Assembly: GCF_022347765.1 (NCBI RefSeq)
Contig: NZ_JAKRFZ010000024.1
Location: 1-64,000, forward strand
Source of the DNA: Pseudoalteromonas sp. OOF1S-7
GTDB taxonomy: Bacteria; Pseudomonadota; Gammaproteobacteria; Enterobacterales; Alteromonadaceae
Length of the DNA: 64,000 nt
Direction: 5' to 3'
Below are positions 18,305-26,024 of this stretch, piece after piece. How positions within the stretch are numbered: the first letter of the stretch is position 1; each line of letters begins with the position of its first letter. A program made the position numbers and the translations under genes. The notes under the pieces are model-generated. The model ran no database searches and was not told the origin of the DNA. It was given only the letters and a program-made list of their open reading frames with translations.

Positions 18305-19225
18305 ATGGCAATGTATGTAGTGGGACACAAGATCCCAGACTCAGATTCAATTTGTGGTGCAATTGCACTGGCTTACCTGAAGAACCAGATCGGTGAAGCA
18401 GCGATCCCAACACGTTTGGGCGATGTTTCTCCCGAGACCCAGTTTATTCTGGAGCGCTTTGGCTTTGAAGCCCCGGAGCTCAAGCTTAGCTATGCCGGTG
18501 AAGAAGTCTATATCGTTGACCATACAGAGAAAACACAAGCGCCAGACGACATCGACGAAGCCACTGTTGTCGGTGTGGTTGACCACCACAAACTGGGCGA
18601 CCTGACAACCTCAACGCCGCTTGAGTGTTGGATCCGCCCGGTAGGGTGCAGTAATACCATCATTAAAATGATGTACGACTTTTACGGCGTAGAAATCCCA
18701 CAAGGGATTGCAGGCCTGATGATGTGTGCCATCCTGAGCGATACGGTGATCTTCAAATCACCAACCTGCACCACAGCAGACATTAAATGTGTAGAAGCAC
18801 TGGCTGAAATTGCGGGCATCGAAGACTTTAAAGCACTGGGCATGGAGATGTTCAAAGTCAAATCCGCGGTTGAAGGCACACCTGCACGCGACCTGGTAAT
18901 GCGTGACTTTAAAGACTTCAACATGAACGGCAACCTGGTCGGTATCGGCCAGCTGGAAGTGATCGACCTGTCTGTATTCGACGACATCAAAGCCGACTTG
19001 GAAGCCGACATTGCTAAGCTGAAAGAAGAAGGCGGTCGTCACTCAGTGTTACTGCTGTTGACCGACATTATGCAGGAAGGCTCACAAATGCTGATCGCTT
19101 CTGACGACGAAAGTATTGTGGCAAAAGCCTATCAGATTACTCCTGAAAATAGCCGAGTCTGGCTGGATGGCGTACTGAGCCGCAAGAAGCAGGTTGTTCC
19201 GCCGCTGCAAGATGCATTCGCATAA
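18305..19225 (+). CDS. ppaC: Manganese-dependent inorganic pyrophosphatase
   Basis: A 306-residue family II pyrophosphatase (DHH superfamily) that hydrolyses PPi to two phosphates in the cytoplasm with Mn2+ or Co2+. Metal ligands are visible: His8, Asp12 and Asp14 in VGHKIPDSDSICGA, Asp72 in YIVDHTEKTQ, the DHH motif at 93-95 (VVDHHKLGD), and ILSDTVIFKSPT. The substrate-binding SRKKQVVPPL motif is at the C-terminus. No CBS or DRTGG regulatory domains are inserted. The frame stays open 72 codons upstream, but GGAG 8 bases before 18305, the extended -10 at 18268 and the family's usual N-terminus fix the start here. Monocistronic. Confidence 0.95.
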   Translation: MAMYVVGHKIPDSDSICGAIALAYLKNQIGEAAIPTRLGDVSPETQFILERFGFEAPELKLSYAGEEVYIVDHTEKTQAPDDIDEATVVGVVDHHKLGDLTTSTPLECWIRPVGCSNTIIKMMYDFYGVEIPQGIAGLMMCAILSDTVIFKSPTCTTADIKCVEALAEIAGIEDFKALGMEMFKVKSAVEGTPARDLVMRDFKDFNMNGNLVGIGQLEVIDLSVFDDIKADLEADIAKLKEEGGRHSVLLLLTDIMQEGSQMLIASDDESIVAKAYQITPENSRVWLDGVLSRKKQVVPPLQDAFA

Positions 19226-19244
19226 TCCTGGCTGAACAAGTCCC

Positions 19245-19275
19245 AAAAAAGCCCTTATCCAGTCAGGGCTTTTTT
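19245..19275 (+). terminator. Intrinsic terminator of ppaC
   Basis: AAAAAAGCCCT / AGGGCTTTTTT perfect 11-bp stem with a 9-base loop and a U-run, 20 bases after the ppaC stop. Confidence 0.92.
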
Positions 19276-19326
19276 ATCGCCTAGTTACTCTACGCAGCAG
19301 GCGATATATGGCCTTTCGTCTCGCTA

Positions 19327-19488
19327 ATACCAATTTGCTTAATTAAGTGTTCTATTTTGAGGCGAGAAAATTTGCTCGCTAACCAGGCAAAAATTTTGCT
19401 ATTCAGTTGTTCTAAATGAGAAATTTTTAACGCCGTTAGCGTCATATTTGCTCCTTCAGATTGAACAGGTATTAAGTGAAATTGGTAT
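19327..19488. repeat. Intergenic inverted-repeat element (MITE/REP-like)
   Basis: A roughly 162-base element bounded by perfect 10-bp inverted repeats (ATACCAATTT at 19327-19336, AAATTGGTAT at 19479-19488), each followed inward by a CTTAAT-like sequence. Inside are further palindromes: GCGAG-aaaattg-CTCGC-like and GCAAAAATTTTGC, and a repeated GTTCTA..TGAG unit. I recall very similar sequences recurring between genes in Pseudoalteromonas, but no second copy is in this window. A minus-strand frame of 74 codons runs through it (19290-19514), but its content is explained by the repeat. Together with the flanking terminators it fills the gap between ppaC and rpmG. Confidence 0.65.
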
Positions 19489-19600
19489 AAACTTTCCGAG
19501 ACACTGATAGACAAAAACCACCCGCATGATGATGGCCAGGCTTATCAGTATCCGCGAGTCAAAGGCAGGGGATCAGGGCGAGTATAATACACAGGCAATA

Positions 19601-19626
19601 AAAAACCCGGCCTGAGCCGGGTTTTT
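19601..19626 (-). terminator. Intrinsic terminator of rpmB-rpmG
   Basis: AAAAACCCGGC / GCCGGGTTTTT perfect stem with a 4-base CTGA loop, 16 bases past the rpmG stop. The A-run supplies the U-tract on the minus strand. Confidence 0.93.
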
Positions 19627-19642
19627 CGAATCTAAAAGCGAA

Positions 19643-19798
19643 TTACTTGATTTTCGCTTCTTTGAAGATCACGTGCTTACGTACTTTAGGATCGTACTTT
19701 TTGATCTCCATTTTTTCAGGCATGTTACGCTTGTTCTTGTCGGTAGTGTAGAAATAACCAGTACCAGCAGTAGAAACTAGACGGATCTTATCACGCAT
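19643..19798 (-). CDS. rpmG: 50S ribosomal protein L33
   Basis: A 51-residue ribosomal protein of the large subunit: MRDKIRLVSTAGTGYFYTTD followed by KNKRNMPEKMEIKKYDPKVR, the full-length family pattern. It lacks the two CxxC zinc motifs, so this is the zinc-independent type. It starts 12 bases after the rpmB stop with a GGAG upstream (AAGGAGCTTAAATC before ATG). The rpmB-rpmG pair ends in a strong terminator, the same arrangement as in many gammaproteobacteria. Confidence 0.97.
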   Translation of the reverse strand: MRDKIRLVSTAGTGYFYTTDKNKRNMPEKMEIKKYDPKVRKHVIFKEAKIK

Positions 19799-19810
19799 GA
19801 TTTAAGCTCC

Positions 19811-20047
19811 TTATACTTTTTCGCCGCGAGCACGGATATCAGTCAATACCGCGTCGATGCCTTTTTTATCGATGATACGCATACCTTTAGTAGTAGTGCG
19901 TAGAGTAACAAAGCGCTTTTCGCTTTCAACCCAGAAACGGTGTGTTTGCAGGTTAGGTAGGAAACGACGCTTAGTTGCGTTGCGCGCGTGTGAACGGTTG
20001 TTACCAACAACCGGGCGCTTACCTGTAACTTGACAGACTTTAGACAT
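19811..20047 (-). CDS. rpmB: 50S ribosomal protein L28
   Basis: A 78-residue large-subunit protein beginning MSKVCQVTGKRPVVGNNRSH and ending GIDAVLTDIRARGEKV, typical L28 in length and sequence. First gene of rpmB-rpmG. In enteric bacteria radC lies upstream of rpmB; here too radC follows after 278 bases. GGAG before the ATG (TTGGAGATATATAGAC) supports the start. Confidence 0.97.
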   Translation of the reverse strand: MSKVCQVTGKRPVVGNNRSHARNATKRRFLPNLQTHRFWVESEKRFVTLRTTTKGMRIIDKKGIDAVLTDIRARGEKV

Positions 20048-20325
20048 GTCTATATATCTCCAATAACTTCGCTCGAGCTTAACTTCCCCTTAGGCCTTCA
20101 AACTGCTTGCCCTGGGTAAAATCAAAGGGCGCTCTTTATACAGTATTTACAGGCAGAGTTCAAGGATCTGATGATATCCTAATCAGCTCATGGGTAAATT
20201 TGATAGCGGCCAATTATAATGATCCATGGCCGCTTAGGAAAGTAAAAACTGCATTTAAATTAAACTATTTTTAATTTATGCTAGGAAAGCGCCCTGAAAC
20301 ACGTCATATCCGGGCCAATCCCCTG

Positions 20326-21000
20326 CTACAACAGCCCCCTTTGTGCAAATGAAAGGCAGCAACTGCCTGCCACAATTAAGTGATCAAGTACCTGGATATC
20401 CACCAGCGCGAGGGCACGCTGCAATTTATTGGTGATCAGCTTGTCTGCTTCACTGGGTTCAGCCACCCCCGAAGGATGATTGTGCGCAAAGATCAAAGCG
20501 GCCGCATTGTATTTCAGCGCAGCCTTCACTACTTCTCTGGGGTACACACTGGCGGCGTTAATGGTACCCGAAAACAGCACCTCATCACGGATCAGGCGAT
20601 TCTGGTTATCTAAAAACAGCGCCATAAAAACCTCGTGGTGCAACCCCTTGAGCTGAATTTTCAGATAGTCACTGACCGCCTGAGGTGAGCCAAACTGTGC
20701 ATCGCGCACCATGTCTTCCAGCAAATAACGTCGGCTCAGCTCCAGCACTGCCTGCAACTGCACGTACTTAGCCTCACCCACCCCTTTAAACTGACAAAAC
20801 TCGCCGCACGACACATTCATCAAAGCCTGTAACGAGCCACTTTGCTCAATCAGCGACTGAGCCAGCTCTATCGCATTCATACCTGCCACCCCGGTACGTA
20901 AAAAAATAGCCAGCAGCTCGGCATCACTGAGCGCACTGGCGCCACTGGTTAACAGGCGCTCTCTCGGGCGCTGTGCTTTGGGCATGGCTAATAGTTGCAT
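20326..21000 (-). CDS. radC: RadC family JAMM/MPN+ domain protein
   Basis: A 224-residue protein of the RadC (UPF0758) family. An N-terminal helix-hairpin-helix-like region (ERLLTSGASALSDAELLAIF, VSCGEFCQFKGVGEAKYVQL) is followed by an MPN+ domain. The JAMM metal motif is visible as AHNHPSGVAEPSEAD, with the usual Glu earlier in the domain. A general role in DNA repair is no longer accepted and the function of chromosomal RadC is unclear. The start at 21000 is preferred: AAGGAGG lies 8 bases upstream, and the frame's earlier ATG at 21030 would add ten unlikely residues. Divergent from coaBC. Confidence 0.93.
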   Translation of the reverse strand: MQLLAMPKAQRPRERLLTSGASALSDAELLAIFLRTGVAGMNAIELAQSLIEQSGSLQALMNVSCGEFCQFKGVGEAKYVQLQAVLELSRRYLLEDMVRDAQFGSPQAVSDYLKIQLKGLHHEVFMALFLDNQNRLIRDEVLFSGTINAASVYPREVVKAALKYNAAALIFAHNHPSGVAEPSEADKLITNKLQRALALVDIQVLDHLIVAGSCCLSFAQRGLL

Positions 21001-21130
21001 GTTTGCATCCTCCTTGTGGGCATTCACCACGTCACTGTGATTCTCTGAGTGTAGTCACCGGGCAGAATAATTCAAAACCCGGGGTAGGCTATGCTATCTT
21101 AGCGCTAGTTTTTATTTGCAGGGGCCGAGC

Positions 21131-22330
21131 ATGAGCCAAACACACAAGCGTATTCTTCTGGGGATCAGCGGTGGGATCGCCGCCTATAAATGTGCCGAAC
21201 TGGTACGACGGTTAAAAGATCATCACTGTGACGTCAAAGTGGTGATGACAGAATCGGCTAAGCAATTTATTACGCCATTGACCATGCAGGCAGTCTCTGG
21301 CGAGCCCGTTGCTGACTCTTTGCTCGACCCGGCTGCCGAAGCCGCCATGGGCCATATCGAACTGGCCAAATGGGCTGATCTGGTTTTAGTTGCCCCGGCC
21401 AGTAGTAATATCATCGCAAAAATGGCCGCAGGCATTGCCGATGATCTGCTGACCACCTTATTGCTGGCAACGCCGACCACAGTGGCCATTGCACCGGCCA
21501 TGAATCAGCAAATGTATGCACACCTGGCGACCCAGAGCAACCTCTCCACGCTGGCAAGTCGGGGAGTCGCTGTCTGGGGACCCGGTCAGGGCGAGCAGGC
21601 GTGCGGGGATGTCGGAAAAGGCAGAATGCTGGAACCACATGAGCTGGTATCACTGACACTGGATGCGCTTACGCCCGAAGTCCCACTGCTGGCAGGCAAA
21701 ACTGTGACCATCACTGCCGGCCCAACCCGCGAAGCACTCGATCCAGTGCGCTATATCAGCAACCATAGCTCAGGCAAAATGGGCTACGCATTGGCAGAAG
21801 CAGCACTTGCACTGGGTGCTCAGGTGCATCTCATCTCCGGCCCCGTTACGCTCACACCACCACAAGGTTGTGAAGTGCATGCTGTCAGCAGTGCTTTGGA
21901 TATGCATCAGATGGCCATGAAACTGGCCCCCGACTCTGATATATTCATTGGCTGTGCAGCCGTTGCGGATTACCGCGCCGCAGATATCGCCGAACAAAAA
22001 ATTAAAAAACAGGGCGATGCAATGACACTAACACTGGTGAAAAACCCCGACATCATTGCCGATGTTGCCGCACTAAAAGCACACAGACCTTATACGGTGG
22101 GCTTTGCGGCTGAAACCCAGGATGTCGCGCAATATGCGCAAGGCAAACTGAAAAACAAAGGGCTAGACATGATCTGCGCCAACGATGTCAGCCAGGCTGG
22201 GATCGGCTTTAATGCCAACGACAATGCATTGACCCTGTTTTGGGATAATGCGCAACAATCTCTGCCTCTGGCAAGCAAGTCAGAGTTAGCGCTTACTGTC
22301 GTCAAAGCAATTGCCGGTAAACTTAATTAA
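21131..22330 (+). CDS. coaBC: Bifunctional phosphopantothenoylcysteine decarboxylase/synthase
   Basis: A 399-residue cytoplasmic fusion enzyme of coenzyme A synthesis. The N-terminal CoaC half (about 1-190) binds FMN (LLGISGGIAAYKCAELVRRL) and decarboxylates phosphopantothenoylcysteine; it holds GHIELAKWADLVLVAPAS, PAMNQQMY and the Cys loop GEQACGDVGKGRM. The C-terminal CoaB half ligates cysteine to phosphopantothenate using CTP (ITAGPTREALDPVRYISNHS, GYALAEAA, AAVADYR, KNPDI). ATG 21131 is chosen over an upstream TTG at 21116. In Escherichia coli dut follows; here dut is missing and slmA comes next. Confidence 0.96.
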   Translation: MSQTHKRILLGISGGIAAYKCAELVRRLKDHHCDVKVVMTESAKQFITPLTMQAVSGEPVADSLLDPAAEAAMGHIELAKWADLVLVAPASSNIIAKMAAGIADDLLTTLLLATPTTVAIAPAMNQQMYAHLATQSNLSTLASRGVAVWGPGQGEQACGDVGKGRMLEPHELVSLTLDALTPEVPLLAGKTVTITAGPTREALDPVRYISNHSSGKMGYALAEAALALGAQVHLISGPVTLTPPQGCEVHAVSSALDMHQMAMKLAPDSDIFIGCAAVADYRAADIAEQKIKKQGDAMTLTLVKNPDIIADVAALKAHRPYTVGFAAETQDVAQYAQGKLKNKGLDMICANDVSQAGIGFNANDNALTLFWDNAQQSLPLASKSELALTVVKAIAGKLN

Positions 22331-22405
22331 GTTCATGTTAAAAGACTGGAAAGAAGCTGAATAAAGCATTAACATGGCCAGATAATTGAGTTTAGGGCTC
22401 TGCGG

Positions 22406-22477
22406 TTAGTCGTTCAGGCGAGCATGACGACTGGCCAGCATCATGGAGCCCGCTCCTACTAAAATAACGATAATCAT
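22406..22477 (-). CDS. Possible 23-residue membrane miniprotein
   Basis: A short minus-strand frame between coaBC and slmA encodes MIIVILVGAGSMMLASRHAR plus three residues: one hydrophobic helix and a polar basic tail. GAGG lies 8 bases before its ATG. It runs opposite to both neighbours and its upstream end touches the slmA ribosome site. No family is recognised, so it may be a chance frame; the whole 159-base gap otherwise shows only a weak hairpin near 22407-22433. Confidence 0.22.
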   Translation of the reverse strand: MIIVILVGAGSMMLASRHARLND

Positions 22478-22489
22478 AAAGGAAACCTC

Positions 22490-23080
22490 ATGCCAGCGAC
22501 TAAACGCAGTAATCGCAAAGAGCAAATACTTCAATCCCTTGCGCAGATGCTTGAAACCAGTCCAGGGCAGCGTATTACCACCGCCAAGCTGGCGAATGAA
22601 GTAGGCGTCTCTGAAGCCGCGCTGTATCGCCACTTTCCCAGCAAAGCGCGGATGTTTGAGGGACTGATTGAGTTTATAGAAGATACTTTGCTGTCGCGCA
22701 TCAATCTGATCCTGGAAAATGAAAAAGAGACCCAGAGCCGTATCTACAATATTCTGATGCTATTGCTGACCTTCTCAGAAAAGAACCCGGGGATCACCCG
22801 TATCCTGACCGGTGATGCGCTACAGGGAGAGCAGGAACGACTGCGCGAGCGCGTACAAGGTTTGTTTGAAAAACTCGAAACCCAGTTTAAACAAGTGCTG
22901 CGAGAGCGCAAACTGCGCGAGGGTAAGACCTTTGCCAGCGATGAAGCCGCTTTAGCAAACTTTTTCCTCGCGTATGTTGAAGGTAAAATGAACCAGTTTG
23001 TACGCAGCGACTTTAAAGCCAAACCGGCGGCCAATTTTGCCAGCCACTGGCAAGAGTTACAGCGTATCTGGCTGGCCTAG
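22490..23080 (+). CDS. slmA: Nucleoid occlusion factor SlmA
   Basis: A 196-residue TetR-fold DNA-binding protein that blocks FtsZ ring assembly over the nucleoid. The helix-turn-helix is at about residues 28-52 (ITTAKLANEVGVSEAALYRH then FPSKARMFEGLIEFIE), near identical to the SlmA pattern. The C-terminal half is the family's helical dimer and FtsZ-binding region (LMLLLTFSEKNPGITRILTG). Length equals the family norm. AAGGAAA upstream supports the start. It follows coaBC after 159 bases, where dut usually lies. Its binding sites would be spread over the chromosome; none was sought here. Confidence 0.95.
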   Translation: MPATKRSNRKEQILQSLAQMLETSPGQRITTAKLANEVGVSEAALYRHFPSKARMFEGLIEFIEDTLLSRINLILENEKETQSRIYNILMLLLTFSEKNPGITRILTGDALQGEQERLRERVQGLFEKLETQFKQVLRERKLREGKTFASDEAALANFFLAYVEGKMNQFVRSDFKAKPAANFASHWQELQRIWLA

Positions 23081-23102
23081 CCCGGCTCGCCGCTATTGCG
23101 AG

Positions 23103-23123
23103 CAGGCGGGCCTGGTCCGCCTG
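23103..23123 (+). terminator. Possible terminator after slmA
   Basis: CAGGCGG / CCGCCTG stem with a 7-base loop, 22 bases after the slmA stop. It is followed by ACTTTATCCAGTTTTT rather than a clean U-run, so it is weak. Confidence 0.4.
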
Positions 23124-23221
23124 ACTTTATCCAGTTTTTCCTCACACCCAACGCAGCACAGTTTAGTCTCTCAGATAAAAGTGTTACAAAGTTACAACTC
23201 CTATCAAACAAGAAACATATT

Positions 23222-25981
23222 ATGACGTTTGCCAAATCTATACTCACGGCCACCGTGTTTTCTGCCTCTGCCCTGGCCGCAAAACCCAGTCTGGAATTTA
23301 GCGATGTATTTGACTTTAAGTACGCCCAGGGCCGGGTCCTGTCCGAAGACGGGCGCTTTGTTGCCCTGAGTGCCCAGCCCTATCGGGGAGACAGCACAGG
23401 CCAGCTGTATGACCTCAGCACCCAAAAATTGCTAGCCAGTGTGGAGCGCGGCACCAAAGCCCAGCTCAACCGGGCTGCCAACTGGGCCGCCTTCACTCAG
23501 GTGCCCAGCCTGCTGACATCCGAAACCACAGACAAAAAAGCCCGTAAAAAACTCAAACGCGCGCTGGTTTTGGTGAATACACAAACGGGTGAACAGCGCA
23601 CTTTTGACGCCGTTAAAGATTATCAGCTTAGCGACGATGGCCGCTGGCTGGCCTATCGCCAGGATGTGGAAGCCAGTCAATCAGATAAAGGCGAGAACCA
23701 GGCAGACAGCGCCATTCCAGCCGATAAGAAGGACAAAGCATATCCACTGGTGATTGTGGACCTGACCTCAGATCAACAGCACACATTTGATCAGGTTGGC
23801 CGCTACGCTTTGAGCCCTGCAGAATATGGCGTACTGATGAGCACGCAGAGCGAAGATGGCGCAGGCAACCTAATTCAGTATTTTGATTTGAGCCGGGCAC
23901 AGCTCAGTGTATTAATAGAAGAACCTGGTGTGACCCTGTCCACGATCGCCTGGCACCCCTACTCATCTCTGGTGGCCTTTACTCAGGGCAATTATGTCAA
24001 TAACGATGCACGCCGCCGTGCCTATCAAGTCCGTTTATGGGATGCCAAAGTAGACCGTTTCACTGAAGTGACACAACCACAAGGCTGGTATAGCGCCAAG
24101 TCTGCAGCACTGAGCTGGTCTGAGCAAGGTGAGCGACTGTACTTTGAGAACCGTCCGCTTCTTGCGCCTAAACCCGCCGAGAAGAAATACCAGGATCAGA
24201 CATCGCTGACCGATCTTGATACCATTATGGCCCAATCAGGTCTGAAGGTTTGGCATAACAGCGATGAGCAGATCAAACCACGAGAGATCAATACCTGGGA
24301 AAAAACCAACCGGGATCGTGACTATCAGGCAGTCTATCATTTAGGCGGTGAACGTGTGGCTCAGCTGAGTGACGAAACGGCACGGGATCTGACCCTCAAT
24401 CGTGAAGCCCGCTTCCTGCTGGCCAGCAATGATCAACCTTATCTGCACCAGATCATGTATAAAGGCTTCTACGCCGACTACTACGCCGTGCAGGTTGCAA
24501 CGGGTGCCCGCAGCTTTATCGTTAAAGAAGCACCGAATCGCCCCACACTGTCGCCAACGGGTCAGCATGCCGCTTACTTCCTGAACGATCAGCTGTGGCT
24601 TAAAGACTTACATGCACAAAAAGAAACGGCTGTGAGTCAGGCCGTTCGCGATGCACTGTTTGCTGATGACCGTCACGATTACCCAGAGCCGAATCCGGGA
24701 TACGGATTTGCCGGCTGGCAACGCGATGGCAGCACGCTGTATGCCTACAGTAAATTTGATATCTGGGCCTTTGATAGCCAAACCGCCCAGGCCAAACGCC
24801 TGACACAAGGTAAAGAAACCCAGACACAGTACCGGGTGATCAAACTGGATAAAGACTTTGTTGGTTTTAGCGCAGAGGATCAGGTGTACCTGTCGGCACA
24901 CAATCTGGCAAACAAGCAAACACACATAGCCAGGCTCAACCTGGCCACGGGCAAGCTCACTACCCTGACCTCAGGTGAAGCAAAATACAGCTTGCTGGAA
25001 AAAGCCAAACAGGCGAATACCCTGCTGTTTACCAGGCAGAGCTACCATGAGTTTGGGGATCTGTGGCAAACCGACAGCACCTTTAGCCAGCATAGCCGGA
25101 TAACCAACCTGAACCCTCAGCTCAGCACCTTTGCCTGGGGACAGAAGCCCGAGCTGGTGCAATATCAGGGGTACAATGGCGAGTCGTTGCAGGGCGTGCT
25201 GATCAAACCAGCTAACTATAAGCCAGGTAAAAAAGTACCGGTGATCTTCTATTTCTATCGCTACATGAGCCAGCGCATGTATGATTTCCCGCACATGGTG
25301 CTGAACCACAGACCGAATTTGCCGATGTTTACCTCTAACGGTTATGCCATTTTCCTGCCCGACATTCGGTTTGAAATTGGTTACCCGGGGCGCTCATCAA
25401 CGCAAACCCTGATTAATGCCGCACAAAAGCTGATTGACCTGGGCGTTGCCGATCCAGATAAGATAGGTCTTCAGGGGCACTCCTGGGCAGGCTACCAAAG
25501 TGCTTTTGCTGTCACCCAAACCGATATGTTTAAAGCGGTGGTATCCGGTGCGCCGGTCTCTAACATGACCTCGGCCTATAGTGGTATTCGCCTGAAGTCG
25601 GGTCTGGCGCGTCAGTTCCAGTATGAGACAGGACAAAGTCGGATTGGTAAAACACTCACCGAAGCGCCTGAGCTGTATATTGAAAACTCACCGGTATTCT
25701 ATGCCGACAAGGTCAATACACCTATTCTGTTGATGTTTGGTGATAAAGATGGCGCAGTACCGTGGCAAGAAGGGATCCAGTACTATCTTGCACTGCGCCG
25801 TCACAACAAAGATGCCATCTTCTTACAGTACGAGGGCGAACCGCATCACCTGAAACAGTTCCCGAATCAGGTGGACTACTCTGTTCGCATGAAGGACTAC
25901 TTTGATCACTACCTGATGGGTAAGCCCGCAGCGAACTGGATCAAGTCGGGGATCCCTTATCGTAAAGAGCCCGAAAACTAA
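23222..25981 (+). CDS. Exported S9-family (prolyl oligopeptidase-like) serine peptidase
   Basis: A 919-residue protein with a signal peptide (MTFAKSILTATVFSASALAA), so probably periplasmic. A long beta-propeller-like region (to about residue 640, WD/TolB-like turns) precedes an alpha/beta hydrolase domain. The catalytic triad can be placed: Ser754 in GLQGHSWAGYQSAF, Asp843 in MFGDKDGAVPW (GxxDxxV), and His875 or His876 in GEPHHLKQFP. Such enzymes cleave short peptides, often after proline or at dipeptides from the N-terminus. The open frame extends 42 codons upstream, but only ATG 23222 gives a signal peptide. Transcribed convergently with ygiQ. Confidence 0.88.
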   Translation: MTFAKSILTATVFSASALAAKPSLEFSDVFDFKYAQGRVLSEDGRFVALSAQPYRGDSTGQLYDLSTQKLLASVERGTKAQLNRAANWAAFTQVPSLLTSETTDKKARKKLKRALVLVNTQTGEQRTFDAVKDYQLSDDGRWLAYRQDVEASQSDKGENQADSAIPADKKDKAYPLVIVDLTSDQQHTFDQVGRYALSPAEYGVLMSTQSEDGAGNLIQYFDLSRAQLSVLIEEPGVTLSTIAWHPYSSLVAFTQGNYVNNDARRRAYQVRLWDAKVDRFTEVTQPQGWYSAKSAALSWSEQGERLYFENRPLLAPKPAEKKYQDQTSLTDLDTIMAQSGLKVWHNSDEQIKPREINTWEKTNRDRDYQAVYHLGGERVAQLSDETARDLTLNREARFLLASNDQPYLHQIMYKGFYADYYAVQVATGARSFIVKEAPNRPTLSPTGQHAAYFLNDQLWLKDLHAQKETAVSQAVRDALFADDRHDYPEPNPGYGFAGWQRDGSTLYAYSKFDIWAFDSQTAQAKRLTQGKETQTQYRVIKLDKDFVGFSAEDQVYLSAHNLANKQTHIARLNLATGKLTTLTSGEAKYSLLEKAKQANTLLFTRQSYHEFGDLWQTDSTFSQHSRITNLNPQLSTFAWGQKPELVQYQGYNGESLQGVLIKPANYKPGKKVPVIFYFYRYMSQRMYDFPHMVLNHRPNLPMFTSNGYAIFLPDIRFEIGYPGRSSTQTLINAAQKLIDLGVADPDKIGLQGHSWAGYQSAFAVTQTDMFKAVVSGAPVSNMTSAYSGIRLKSGLARQFQYETGQSRIGKTLTEAPELYIENSPVFYADKVNTPILLMFGDKDGAVPWQEGIQYYLALRRHNKDAIFLQYEGEPHHLKQFPNQVDYSVRMKDYFDHYLMGKPAANWIKSGIPYRKEPEN

Positions 25982-25984
25982 GCC

Positions 25985-26012
25985 AAAAAAAGCCGCTATA
26001 CAGCGGCTTTTT
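25985..26012. terminator. Bidirectional terminator between the S9 peptidase and ygiQ
   Basis: A-run, then GCCGCT / AGCGGC stem with an ATAC loop, then a U-run. Symmetry lets it serve both convergent genes, whose stops lie 3 and 12 bases away. Confidence 0.92.
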
Positions 26013-26024
26013 CTTTGCTCCGCG

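Noticed and set aside
19290..19514. 74-codon minus-strand reading frame
   Set aside because: It is mostly the inverted-repeat element at 19327-19488; the coding pattern follows the repeat and there is no ribosome site.
22406..22633. 75-codon antisense frame entering slmA
   Set aside because: The part over slmA is a shadow; only the last 23 codons could be a separate peptide, listed with low confidence.
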